Shown here in pieces: positions 46,701-54,114 of a DNA stretch of 64,000 bases (position 1 is the stretch's first letter; each line of letters begins with the position of its first letter). The stretch spans positions 434,001 through 498,000 of the forward strand of contig CAVXFB010000006.1 of NCBI GenBank assembly GCA_963760935.1, given 5' to 3'. The notes under the pieces are model-generated. The model did not search any database and was not told the DNA's origin. It worked only from the letters and a program-made list of their open reading frames with translations. Position numbers and translations under genes: made by a program. The stretch is from CAVXFB01 sp963760935. Lineage in GTDB: Bacteria; Planctomycetota; Planctomycetia; Pirellulales; Thermoguttaceae.

Positions 46701-47143
46701 CCGCGATAGAACTTGCCGGCTACGATGAATCCCTGGTCCGGAATAGCGATGTACTCTCCGGCAGCACGCCACAGCAGTCGCCAATTGTCTTGATGGACCT
46801 TGATCACGTCTTCCAGCAGCGCGTCGATTTCGTCGATGCGATTGAGTCGTTGGAGGCACTGTATGGCCATGTGAAGGTCGTCGCCGACTCGCCGGTCGTT
46901 CTGCGGCTCGAGAGCCAGCTTGCGGAAGCCCTCGTACGCGTCTTTGAAATTGCCCTGGTCGTAGGCATCTTGCATTCGCTTACGGTCTCCCTCCTGGCTG
47001 GCTGCCCGGTCGTTGATCAGGAATGGTTTCGTCGAGCGGAAGTCGCGCCGGGCCGGATTTTGACCGAAGGCGGCGCATGCGAAAAGTGAGGCAAAAATAA
47101 TCCCGGCCAGCGACATTTGGCCAAAGCGAAGGGTCGCGTTCAT
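40789..47143 (-). CDS. Bacterial alpha-2-macroglobulin-like protein, frameshifted near 45180
   Basis: The gene begins at ATG 47143 (AAGGA seven bases upstream) with a signal peptide (MSLAGIIFASLFACAAFG) and runs to 45167 as WLVTAH-stop. The next frame continues as RTKEGRFAYLGFTNVWY to 40789, about 2115 residues in all. The N-terminal third is helical, TPR-like. Macroglobulin domains follow (YRPGQKVQYKFWIRH; PDKRAYAPGDTVKL), and a Gly/Ala/Met-rich stretch lies near the bait region. The thioester domain carries YPYGCTEQTLNRF (CTEQ at 42403-42414), and a C-terminal receptor-like domain ends the protein. Such proteins trap proteases at the cell surface. The gene contains three in-frame palindromic elements. 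The frame break fits an extra base. Confidence 0.85.
42562..42587. repeat. In-frame GTTTAGC-type palindromic element in alpha-2-macroglobulin (copy 1)
   Basis: GGCCGAC and GTCGGCC arms around GTGCC, followed by GCTAAAC. On the coding strand it encodes RLAADGTSA. It matches one half of the 61-bp intergenic element at 54115-54175. Confidence 0.75.
42818..42842. repeat. In-frame GTTTAGC-type palindromic element in alpha-2-macroglobulin (copy 2)
   Basis: GCCGCCG, TGC and CGGCGGC arms followed by GCTAAAC encode RLAAAGTAA on the coding strand, in the same phase as copy 1. It matches the other half of the 54115-54175 element. Confidence 0.7.
44016..44046. repeat. Perfect 14-bp-stem hairpin element inside alpha-2-macroglobulin
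   Basis: Arms CGGTCCCCTCTCCC and GGGAGAGGGGACCG around TTT. The coding strand reads KRSPLPKGEGTVI, an insert between the LSYRV and EGGYVFTV segments of a macroglobulin domain. Confidence 0.85.
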
Positions 47144-47190
47144 TGTATGTTCCTTCAAAAAGATGCCGTGTGTCATCCGTTTGGGGCGTG

Positions 47191-47284
47191 GTAATTTCTT
47201 GTGGTCAAGTTGGATGAGCCATGCTGTTTAGGTGCCGCTGGTACGGCGGCTTCGTAGCATGGACGGCATTCCGTCGGCCGCTTC
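47191..47284 (-). repeat. Dispersed ~94-bp repeat, copy A
   Basis: In reverse complement it aligns over its whole length, roughly 80 percent by eye, with 54118-54210. It includes a GGCCGACGGAA...GTCGG-type hairpin, a GCCGCCGTACC hairpin, and the conserved tail CTTGACCACAAGAAATTAC. It lies in the 422-bp divergent gap between alpha-2-macroglobulin and imuA. Confidence 0.8.
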
Positions 47285-47395
47285 TTTGAGACGCTGCGAA
47301 CGCCGCAAAAGTTCCCGCGGATTAGCATACCGACTACAGCCTCCATTGTCGCCCCCGAAATCAGGATGCAGGGCCCGCTGTGCAGACCACAAACG

Positions 47396-47463
47396 TAGGG
47401 TCCGCCGTGCGGACCGTGGTGGTGTGAGTTCGCGATTCTGTGGTCCGCGGGGCGGACCCTACC
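47396..47463. repeat. GTAGGGT-ended palindromic element upstream of imuA
   Basis: Inverted 21-base arms at 47396-47416 and 47443-47463 match at 19 positions and end in GTAGGGTCCGC / GCGGACCCTAC. The GTAGGGT ends are shared with the elements inside dnaE2. It sits about 60 bp upstream of the LexA-like box. Confidence 0.8.
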
Positions 47464-47520
47464 ATTTTGGTTTTTCTGTTTTTCGCAGGTGACGAATCCC
47501 GATAGCATTGACAGCAATAC

Positions 47521-47534
47521 GGTACATGTGTACA
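47521..47534 (+). promoter_or_regulatory. LexA-like operator upstream of imuA
   Basis: GGTACATGTGTACA fits the cyanobacterial LexA box RGTACNNNDGTWCB except for its last base. It is an inverted GTACA/TGTAC repeat about 32-45 bases before the imuA start, a usual place for an SOS operator. The call rests on position and on the downstream damage-inducible cassette; no lexA gene is in the window. Confidence 0.5.
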
Positions 47535-47565
47535 CTAATCATGGGAGGCTTGGGGAGACAGTGCC

Positions 47566-48291
47566 GTGGAACAGCGATCGGTGTGCCTGGAAGAACTGCG
47601 ACGGCGGATCGCCCGGCTCGAAGGGGCGCGGCGGCGGGGCCATACCTTCATTACGAGCGGTTGTCCGCCACTGGATCAGGCATTGCCGGAAAATGGTTTT
47701 CGCCACGGCTCGCTGGTCGAATGGCTTTCCGAAGGCGACGCAACGGGGGCGGGCACACTCTGCTTGCTGGCGGCCCGAGCGGCTTCGGACAACGGCCGTC
47801 TGCTGGTGGTGATGGATGGCCGTCGCGATTTTTATCCGCCCGCAGCCGTTCGGTTGGGGATTGAAATCGAGCAGCTTGTCGTGGTTCACCCCGGCAGTGC
47901 GGCCGACCACGATTGGGCGATGGACCAGGTGTTGCAGTCGCCGGCCGTGGCGGCGGTGCTGGCTTGGCCAGAAAAACTCGCGGGGCGAACATTCCGTCGC
48001 TGGCAACTGGCTGCCGAACAGAGCGGCACGCTGGGCTTGCTGCTGCGGCCGGCCTCGGCACGTTGCGAGCCCTCCTGGGCCGACGTGCGGCTGCTGGTCG
48101 AGCCTGCTGCTGCGCAATCGGCGACGAGAGTCGCCTCCTACGGCAAGCGGCGGTTGCGGATTACTCTGCTGCGTTGTCGCGGGGCCGCCGATGGCCGCAT
48201 GGTAGAAGTGGAGCTTGACGATGAAACGTATCGCGTGCATTCGATTGCAAGCAGACAATCGCCAACTGGTCGATTGCAAATTGCCAATTGA
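47566..48291 (+). CDS. imuA: ImuA (RecA-like accessory protein of the mutasome)
   Basis: A 241-residue RecA-fold protein: SGCPPLDQALPENGFRHGSLVEWLSEGD occupies the Walker-A region (degenerate), then LLVVMDGRRDFYPPAA and a C-terminal VEVELDDETYRVH. In bacteria with ImuA-ImuB-DnaE2, ImuA supports ImuB-directed mutagenic translesion synthesis. GGGGAG precedes the GTG start by eight bases. The last 13 residues (SRQSPTGRLQIAN) look repeat-derived. The gene overlaps imuB by 77 bp. A LexA-like box lies upstream. Confidence 0.82.
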   Translation: MEQRSVCLEELRRRIARLEGARRRGHTFITSGCPPLDQALPENGFRHGSLVEWLSEGDATGAGTLCLLAARAASDNGRLLVVMDGRRDFYPPAAVRLGIEIEQLVVVHPGSAADHDWAMDQVLQSPAVAAVLAWPEKLAGRTFRRWQLAAEQSGTLGLLLRPASARCEPSWADVRLLVEPAAAQSATRVASYGKRRLRITLLRCRGAADGRMVEVELDDETYRVHSIASRQSPTGRLQIAN

Positions 48292-49777
48292 CAGGGGACT
48301 GTCCCAATTTTCGCGGGCACGGGCACCGACCGACAGGTTGGTCCGCAGCCGTGGTCGACGAAAATGGGACTGTCCCCTTTTTGCCCGGCAAATGGAGCAG
48401 TCTTCATTGCTCGAACGTTGCGGACGATTTAGCCCTATCGTCGGCCTCGAACCGTTCGACAACGAGAGCATCTTATTGGACATTACAGGGCTGGCCCATT
48501 TGTTCGGCGGCGAGGCGGCGTTGGTCGAAGAGATCGCCCGAGATTTCGCGCGCGTCGGCGGAAGCATACGTATCGCCCTCGCCGACACCATCGGCGCGGC
48601 CTGGGCCGTGGCGAATTATCGATGGGAGAAGAGGGAGAGGCGAGGGGAGATGAAGGCAAATGACGGTCGGGCTGCTCACTTCCCTCTTCTCCATGCTTCC
48701 TTTACTCTCGTTCCTTCCGACGAAGCCCGCGATTTTCTCGCTCCTCTGCCCATCGAGGCCCTCCGGCTGCCGGAGGAAACCGTGCGGCTGCTGCACGAAT
48801 TAGGCATACGGCAGATCGGCCAGGTTGAGACGTTGCCGCGCGAAGAGCTTTTGTCGCGTTTTTCCGACATCTTGCGAACGCGACTGGATCAGGCGTTGGG
48901 GCGATTGGACGAGCCGGTGCCGGCCCGGCCGCTGCCGCCGACGTTCGTGGCCGATTGGTCGCCCGAATATCCTGCCGTTCGGCGAGAGACGATCGAAGCG
49001 GCGTTGGGGCATTTGATTCGGCGCGTGGCGGCGATGCTGGCCCTGTGTGGCCGAGGGGCGCTGCGGCTGGAATGTCGGGTGGGACGTGCAAACTTGTCGA
49101 TCGGGTTGTTCCAGCCTACGGCCGCGGCAGAGCATCTATTTCAGTTGATTCTCCTTCAGTTAGATCGGCTGCGTCTTCCGGCGTCGATGACCGACGTGCA
49201 CGTCGAGGTCACGCTCACTGCGCCGTTGGAGCGAAGGCAGGCGATGTTGTTCGACTTCAGCACCGATGGAGTCGGTTGCCATCCGCGCCGCGTGGCCTCG
49301 CTAGTCGAGCGGCTCAGCAGCCGGCTGGGAGCGAAGGCCGTGGTCGGCGTGCGACTGCGGCCAGAAGCGCAACCGGAACTCTCCTGGCATTACGACCCGC
49401 TGGTGGAACGTCGACAGCGCAAGTCAAAGCCAGGGACTGGTCCATTGTTTGGTGGGAACAAGCGCTCTTCAAAAAAGACGACGGCGAAGATTGAGGCCGT
49501 CCCTCTGCCGCCGCGTCCGTTGCGTTTGCTGCCGCGTCCGTTGCCGTTGCGAGCCACGTCGATCGTACCCGGCGGACCGCCGCTGGGGTTCGAGTTTGCC
49601 GGCCAACAGCATCGGATCGTGCAGACCTGGGGTCCGGAGCGGATTGAAACCGGCTGGTGGCGCGGCCGTCCGGTGGGCCGCGATTATTTCCGCGCCGAGA
49701 ACACGACGGGCCGCCGTTTCTGGCTCTTCCGCCGGCTGCGGGATGGAAATTGGTTTTTGCACGGAATGTTTGAGTAG
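48215..49777 (+). CDS. imuB: ImuB (non-catalytic Y-family polymerase homologue), N-terminal region replaced by repeat sequence
   Basis: A 520-residue protein. The start MKRIACIRL matches the first strand of ImuB, and from RCGRFSPIVGLEPFDNESILL, LDITGLAHLFGGEAALVEEI onward it is a normal ImuB with HhH-like (ELGIRQIGQVETLPREEL) and little-finger parts, ending in ETGWWRGRPVGRDYFRAEN. Between the two, residues 20-60 (LSQFSRARAPTDRLVRSRGR) are encoded by a palindromic element at 48293-48378, while the roughly 60-70 residues normally found there are missing. A second in-frame insert lies at WEKRERRGEMKANDG. ImuB bridges DnaE2 and the sliding clamp. Whether this version folds is doubtful. Confidence 0.8.
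   Translation: MTMKRIACIRLQADNRQLVDCKLPIDRGLSQFSRARAPTDRLVRSRGRRKWDCPLFARQMEQSSLLERCGRFSPIVGLEPFDNESILLDITGLAHLFGGEAALVEEIARDFARVGGSIRIALADTIGAAWAVANYRWEKRERRGEMKANDGRAAHFPLLHASFTLVPSDEARDFLAPLPIEALRLPEETVRLLHELGIRQIGQVETLPREELLSRFSDILRTRLDQALGRLDEPVPARPLPPTFVADWSPEYPAVRRETIEAALGHLIRRVAAMLALCGRGALRLECRVGRANLSIGLFQPTAAAEHLFQLILLQLDRLRLPASMTDVHVEVTLTAPLERRQAMLFDFSTDGVGCHPRRVASLVERLSSRLGAKAVVGVRLRPEAQPELSWHYDPLVERRQRKSKPGTGPLFGGNKRSSKKTTAKIEAVPLPPRPLRLLPRPLPLRATSIVPGGPPLGFEFAGQQHRIVQTWGPERIETGWWRGRPVGRDYFRAENTTGRRFWLFRRLRDGNWFLHGMFE
48293..48378. repeat. Palindromic element at the imuA-imuB junction, in frame in imuB
   Basis: Inverted arms AGGGGACTGTCCCAATTTTC (from 48293) and GAAAATGGGACTGTCCCCT (to 48378) flank a G/C-rich centre with its own small inverted repeats. 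Each arm includes the self-complementary GGGGACTGTCCC. It begins just after the imuA stop. Confidence 0.85.
48624..48692. repeat. Purine/pyrimidine inverted repeat inside imuB
   Basis: GGAGAAGAGGGAG at 48625-48637 pairs with CTTCCCTCTTCTCC at 48679-48692. The in-frame peptide between AVANYR and FTLVPSDEAR is unlike ImuB relatives, so this is probably an inserted element. Confidence 0.65.
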
Positions 49778-49782
49778 GAGGA

Positions 49783-49865
49783 GGGATTAGTGATTAGGGG
49801 TTGGGGATTAGAGTTTGGAGGCAAGGCCCTTCTCATCCCCAATCCCTAATCCCCAATCCCTGATT
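49783..49865. repeat. GGGATTAG-rich palindrome between imuB and dnaE2
   Basis: The left arm, GGGATTAGTGATTAGGGG followed by TTGGGGATTA, pairs imperfectly with the right arm CCCCAATCCCTAATCCCC. It fills the 90-bp gap between imuB and dnaE2 and could act as a transcription-attenuating hairpin or be a mobile repeat. Confidence 0.75.
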
Positions 49866-49867
49866 CA

Positions 49868-52800
49868 ATGCTCTACGCCGAACTTCATGCCAAGACGAAC
49901 TTCTCCTTCCTGGAAGGAGCCTCGCACCCTGATGAATTGGTTCATCAGGCGGCTGAGCTCGGCTATCGGGCGTTGGCGGTGACGGATCGCAACAGTCTGG
50001 CCGGCGTGGTTCGCGGGCATGGGGCGGCAAAGGATGCCGGGCTGAAACTAATCGTCGGGGCCGAGATTACGCCCGACGACGCCCCGGCGGTTATTCTGTG
50101 GGCTACTGACCGCGCGTCCTATGGTCGGCTGGCTCGGCTGATCACCGAGGGGCGCCGCCGGGCAGAAAAAGGCGAATGCCGGCTGTCGTTCGACGACGTT
50201 GCGAAGCATGCCGAGGGACTGTTGGCGGGAATTAGGGGAGAGCAAACCTGTAGGGTGCATGCTTGCACGCACTTGATTTCGCGGCAAGACCCAACTGGTG
50301 CGTGCAAGCACGCACCCTACCGCGAGCTGTTCGCCGATCGCTGCTACCTGTTGGCCGAGTTGCATCTGGGGCCCGATGATCGGCAGAAGCTCGCGCGGCT
50401 CCAAGAACTGTCGCGGCAGACGCGGATTCCGCTGGTGGCGGCCGGCAACGTGCACTATCACGTGCCGCAACGGGCGGCCTTGCACAACGTGCTGACGGCC
50501 ATTCGCTACGGCTGCACGGTGGCCGACGTAACGCAGCACTTGTTTGCCAATGCCGAGCGACATCTGCGGCCCCTGAAGGAAATTGCTGCGCTGTTTGCCG
50601 ATGCTCCCGATGCCCTGCGGCGGACGGTGGAAATTGCTGATCGCTCGACGTTCTCGCTCGATGAGCTGCGCTATGAATATCCCGAGGAGTTGGCGCCGCC
50701 GGGCCAGACTGTTAGCGGATATCTCGCCCGGCTTACCTGGGCCGGCGCGCGGCGGCGTTATCCGCGCGGCGTGCCGCAAAAGGTGCGGAATCTCTTGGAG
50801 CACGAGTTGCAATTGATCACCGAGTTGCATTACGAGGCCTATTTCCTGACGGTGTGGGACTTGGTGCGGTTTGCGCGGCGGCGGGGTATCCTTTGCCAGG
50901 GACGCGGCTCGGCCGCCAATTCGGCCGTGTGCTACTGCCTGGGCATTACGGCCGTCGATCCGGAGCGGATGGACGTGCTCTTCGAGCGATTCGTCAGCCG
51001 CGAGCGGAACGAGGCGCCCGACATCGACATCGACTTTGAGCACCAGCGACGCGAAGAGGTGCTTCAGTATCTGTATCAGAAATACGGCCGCGAGCGGGCG
51101 GGCATGACGGCCGAGGTGATCACCTACCGCACGCGCTCGGCGGTTCGCGATGTGGGCAAGGCTCTGGGCCTGCCGCCAGAACGCGTCGATGCCTTGGCCA
51201 AGCGGCTGGAACATTTTCATCACCAGCCCGATCTGCCCCAGCGCTGCCGTGAGGCCGACATCGATCCCGAAACGTTGCCCGGTCGGCAACTGATCGCGCT
51301 GGTCGAACAACTGGTTGGCTTTCCGCGCCATCTCTCGCAGCACACCGGCGGCATGGTGATGACCCGCGGGCTGCTGTGCGAGTTGGTTCCCATTGAGAAC
51401 GCCGCCATGCCGGATCGCACCGTGATCGTGTGGAATAAGGACGATCTCGACGAATTGGGCATTTTGAAAGTCGATTGCCTTGCCCTGGGAATGTTGTCGG
51501 CCATCCGCCGCGCGTTCGATCTGGTGCGGCGGCATCATGGCCGACGGTTGACACTGGCCAACATCCCAGCCGAAGACCCCGGCGTGTACGAGATGATTTG
51601 CCGCGCCGATACGATGGGCGTCTTCCAAATCGAAAGCCGCGCCCAGATGAGCATGTTGCCGCGATTGAAGCCGCGATCGTTTTACGACCTGGTGATCGAG
51701 GTGGCGATCGTTCGGCCAGGTCCGATCCAGGGTGATATGGTCCATCCCTACCTGCGCCGTCGAAGCGGCGAAGAGACGGTCAGCTATCCGAACAAACTGA
51801 TTCGCGGTGTGTTGGAAAAGACGCTCGGCGTGCCGCTGTTTCAGGAGCAGGCGATGCGGTTGGCGGTGGTGGCGGCCGGCTTCACGCCCGGCGAGGCCGA
51901 TCAGCTTCGCCGCGCGATGGGCGCGTGGCGACGCCCCGGCGTGATCGAGCAGTTCCGCAGCAAACTAGTCCGGGGCATGCAGGTCAACGGCTTTCCGCCG
52001 GAATATGCGGAACTGGTGTTCGGGCAGATTCGCGGCTTCGGCGATTATGGCTTCCCCGAGTCGCACGCCGCCAGCTTCGCTCTACTGGTCTACGTTTCGG
52101 CTTGGCTGAAGCATCACTATCCGGCCGCATTTACCGCCGCACTCTTGAACAGCCAGCCGATGGGTTTTTATGCTCCGGCCCAGTTGGTCCGCAACGCCCG
52201 GGAACACGGCGTCGAAGTGCTGCCGGTCGATGTGAATTGTTCCGAGTGGGAATGCACGCTGGCGGAGAGGGGAGTGAGGGGAGGGGAGGGAGGAGACGAG
52301 ATTCTTCGCTGCGCTCAGGATGACGCGATCAACAATCATCACTCAACAATCAACAATCAGCAATCGCTCGCTCCCCTCCGCCTGGGCTTCAACATGCTCC
52401 TGGGCATGCCGGCGAAGCAGGCCGAGCGCATCGTGGCGGCGCGGCATACGGGGCCATTTCGCTCGCTAGACGATTTCGCGCGCCGCACCGGCTTGAGCCG
52501 CGCCGCCATCGCGCGGCTGGCCAAGGCGGCGGCCTTCGAGTCGCTCAAGCTCACTCGCCGCACGGCACTGTGGGAGGCAATGGGGCAGGATCAGACGGAA
52601 TTGCCGCTGTTCGACGGTAGGGTGCGTCCTAGACGCACCGCAATGGAGGAAAGCGGTGCGTCGGGGACTACTGTACAGTTGCCGCCAATGTCGCCTTCCG
52701 AGGAAGTCTTGGCCGACTATCGCACCGCCGGTCTCTCGTTGCGGGCTCATCCGCTACAATTTCTGCGTGCCGACCTGGAACGGTTAGGCGTGGTAACGGC

Positions 52801-53110
52801 CGAATCGCTCAAAGTGTTGCCCAATGGCAAGCTGATCCGCGTGGCAGGCATCGTACTGGTCCGCCAGCGGCCCAGTACGGCCAAAGGCATCACCTTCGTC
52901 ACACTCGAAGACGAGACCAGCACGGCCAATCTGATCGTCCGGCCAGCCGTCTGGAATCGCTATCGCGAGGCTGCCATGACGGCCAAGGTAATGTTGGCCT
53001 ATGGCAACCTCCAGCGACAGGGGGAGGTGATTCACCTGCTGACGACGAAGCTGGAAAACCTCTCGCCCTGGATGCGGGACCTTGGCTCGCAGGCCAGGGA
53101 TTTTTGCTGA
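49868..53110 (+). CDS. dnaE2: DnaE2 error-prone DNA polymerase III alpha subunit
   Basis: A 1080-residue C-family polymerase. The PHP domain starts the protein (YAELHAKTNFSFLEGASHP, ALAVTDRNSLAGVVR). The palm carries the catalytic ARRRGILCQGRGSAANSAVCY and PDIDIDFEHQRR. The HTGGMVMTRG and FGDYGFPESHAASFALLVY motifs follow, and an OB-fold module ends it (IRVAGIVLVRQRPSTAKGITF). The lack of the tau-binding tail and the imuB partner mark it as DnaE2, used for damage-induced mutagenic synthesis. Three in-frame repeat-derived inserts lie at about residues 125-150, 800-835 and 915-935, outside the catalytic motifs. The 3' end is overlapped by the convergent SGNH gene. Confidence 0.92.
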   Translation: MLYAELHAKTNFSFLEGASHPDELVHQAAELGYRALAVTDRNSLAGVVRGHGAAKDAGLKLIVGAEITPDDAPAVILWATDRASYGRLARLITEGRRRAEKGECRLSFDDVAKHAEGLLAGIRGEQTCRVHACTHLISRQDPTGACKHAPYRELFADRCYLLAELHLGPDDRQKLARLQELSRQTRIPLVAAGNVHYHVPQRAALHNVLTAIRYGCTVADVTQHLFANAERHLRPLKEIAALFADAPDALRRTVEIADRSTFSLDELRYEYPEELAPPGQTVSGYLARLTWAGARRRYPRGVPQKVRNLLEHELQLITELHYEAYFLTVWDLVRFARRRGILCQGRGSAANSAVCYCLGITAVDPERMDVLFERFVSRERNEAPDIDIDFEHQRREEVLQYLYQKYGRERAGMTAEVITYRTRSAVRDVGKALGLPPERVDALAKRLEHFHHQPDLPQRCREADIDPETLPGRQLIALVEQLVGFPRHLSQHTGGMVMTRGLLCELVPIENAAMPDRTVIVWNKDDLDELGILKVDCLALGMLSAIRRAFDLVRRHHGRRLTLANIPAEDPGVYEMICRADTMGVFQIESRAQMSMLPRLKPRSFYDLVIEVAIVRPGPIQGDMVHPYLRRRSGEETVSYPNKLIRGVLEKTLGVPLFQEQAMRLAVVAAGFTPGEADQLRRAMGAWRRPGVIEQFRSKLVRGMQVNGFPPEYAELVFGQIRGFGDYGFPESHAASFALLVYVSAWLKHHYPAAFTAALLNSQPMGFYAPAQLVRNAREHGVEVLPVDVNCSEWECTLAERGVRGGEGGDEILRCAQDDAINNHHSTINNQQSLAPLRLGFNMLLGMPAKQAERIVAARHTGPFRSLDDFARRTGLSRAAIARLAKAAAFESLKLTRRTALWEAMGQDQTELPLFDGRVRPRRTAMEESGASGTTVQLPPMSPSEEVLADYRTAGLSLRAHPLQFLRADLERLGVVTAESLKVLPNGKLIRVAGIVLVRQRPSTAKGITFVTLEDETSTANLIVRPAVWNRYREAAMTAKVMLAYGNLQRQGEVIHLLTTKLENLSPWMRDLGSQARDFC
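50250..50320. repeat. GTAGGGT-ended palindromic element inside dnaE2 (PHP domain)
   Basis: Arms of 23 bases at 50250-50272 and 50298-50320 match at 22 positions (GTAGGGTGCATGCTTGCACG and its complement). They encode an in-frame peptide starting TCRVHACTH, which has no counterpart in DnaE2. Confidence 0.88.
52262..52379. repeat. Composite low-complexity insert inside dnaE2
   Basis: A purine-rich run (GAGGGGAGTGAGGGGAGG) is followed by TTCGCTGCGCTCAGGATGA, then an ACAATCA repeat tract, and closed by CTCCCCTCC at 52371-52379. It stays in frame (ERGVRGGEGGDE, then INNHHSTINNQQS) between normal DnaE2 segments. Confidence 0.75.
52617..52663. repeat. Second GTAGGGT-type element inside dnaE2
   Basis: GGTGCGT, CCTAG and ACGCACC at 52621-52639 form a hairpin preceded by GTAG; a further GCGGTGCGTC lies at 52654-52663. 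It encodes GRVRPRRTAMEES, in the same frame phase as the element at 50250. Confidence 0.7.
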
Positions 53111-53926
53111 GACCTTGGAAACCGTGGACCGCGCACCAAGCAATGGCGGTATGCAATGGACGCACCGCATCCACGGGATCGCGCCTGACTTATCGTTCTC
53201 GCCCATCAGCTTGGCCACCGTGGGCTCGATAGCTTCGGCCCAGATCGTATAGCCGCGAGCCCTGGGATGCAGCAGGTCGGGCATGATCTCTTTTGTCAGC
53301 GTGCCATCGGCCTCGGTAAACTTCGGACCGATGTCGAGGAAGAATATCATTTTGTCGTCGGCCAACTTGGCAATGATCTCGTTCGTCTTCGTGTTGAGCT
53401 GCCGGGCTCGGTCGTTGGCATTGGCGCCGCGAGGAAATATGGCCAACAGCAGGATCTTCATCTGCGGCAGCTTGGTCCGCAGCTTCTCGACAATCGCTTT
53501 GACTCCCTCGGCCGTTCCCTCCGGCTGTGCTCGCGACCAATTGTTCGTGCCGATCATCACTATGGCCAGCTTCGGCGAGATGCCATCGAGGTTTCCGTGA
53601 TCGAGCCGCCACAAGACGTGTTGCGTTTGGTCGCCGCTAATGCCCAGATTGACCGCATGCCGCTTTTCGTAGTACTTTTTCCACACATCTTTGCCGCTGC
53701 CTTCCCAGCCCTGAGTGATCGAGTCGCCAACAAAAATAAGCTGTGCATCCCCCTGTTTTACCCGGGCGTTGATCTTCTCTTGCCGCTCCTTCCACCAAGC
53801 TTCATTCACCGGCGCGGGCGTGATGGCCACGCTCGACGGCGTTTCCTTCGCTTGCACGACGGCCTGCGCCAAGGCCGTCGAGCTCGCGACCAACAGGGCT
53901 ACTCGCAATATTCGATAGCACTTCAT
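52784..53926 (-). CDS. SGNH/GDSL hydrolase, 3' end running through dnaE2
   Basis: The exported enzyme begins MKCYRILRVALLVASSTALA, followed by AQAVVQAKET (signal peptide), with AGGAG eight bases before ATG 53926. It has all SGNH blocks: LIFVGDSITQGW (Ser), LGISGDQTQHV (Gly), AIVMIGTNNWS (Asn) and DLLHPRARGYTIW (Asp/His). The normal fold would end near PTVAKLMGEN, at about 53195, but the frame stays open another 130 codons and overlaps the 3' end of dnaE2 antisense, as far as 52784. The tail is not esterase-like, so a lost stop or an indel near 53195 is likely. The protein probably deacylates a glycan or lipid outside the cytoplasm. Confidence 0.8.
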   Translation of the reverse strand: MKCYRILRVALLVASSTALAQAVVQAKETPSSVAITPAPVNEAWWKERQEKINARVKQGDAQLIFVGDSITQGWEGSGKDVWKKYYEKRHAVNLGISGDQTQHVLWRLDHGNLDGISPKLAIVMIGTNNWSRAQPEGTAEGVKAIVEKLRTKLPQMKILLLAIFPRGANANDRARQLNTKTNEIIAKLADDKMIFFLDIGPKFTEADGTLTKEIMPDLLHPRARGYTIWAEAIEPTVAKLMGENDKSGAIPWMRCVHCIPPLLGARSTVSKVSAKIPGLRAKVPHPGREVFQLRRQQVNHLPLSLEVAIGQHYLGRHGSLAIAIPDGWPDDQIGRAGLVFECDEGDAFGRTGPLADQYDACHADQLAIGQHFERFGRYHA

Positions 53927-54114
53927 GGGTAGAGCTCCTAATAACTAATAAGAGGTTAAGGACTGAGTCGACGTGGTGGGCACGATGCTCTGCAATACGC
54001 CGCATCGCGTTTCGATAACCTACCGCCCGAAACACCCGCATGCAAGTGCGACATGCTGATGGGTGCAGTAACGGATTATGGCGGTTTGTCTGCGGACCAC
54101 AAAATGCGGCAACG

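Noticed and set aside
49783..49865. A rho-independent terminator after imuB
   Set aside because: The hairpin is long and imperfect, has no T-tract, and lies inside what should be one operon; the repeat explanation fits better.
50048..51745. A 565-codon open frame on the minus strand opposite dnaE2
   Set aside because: It is fully antisense to catalytic DnaE2 motifs and has no recognisable domain; long antisense frames are expected at this GC content.
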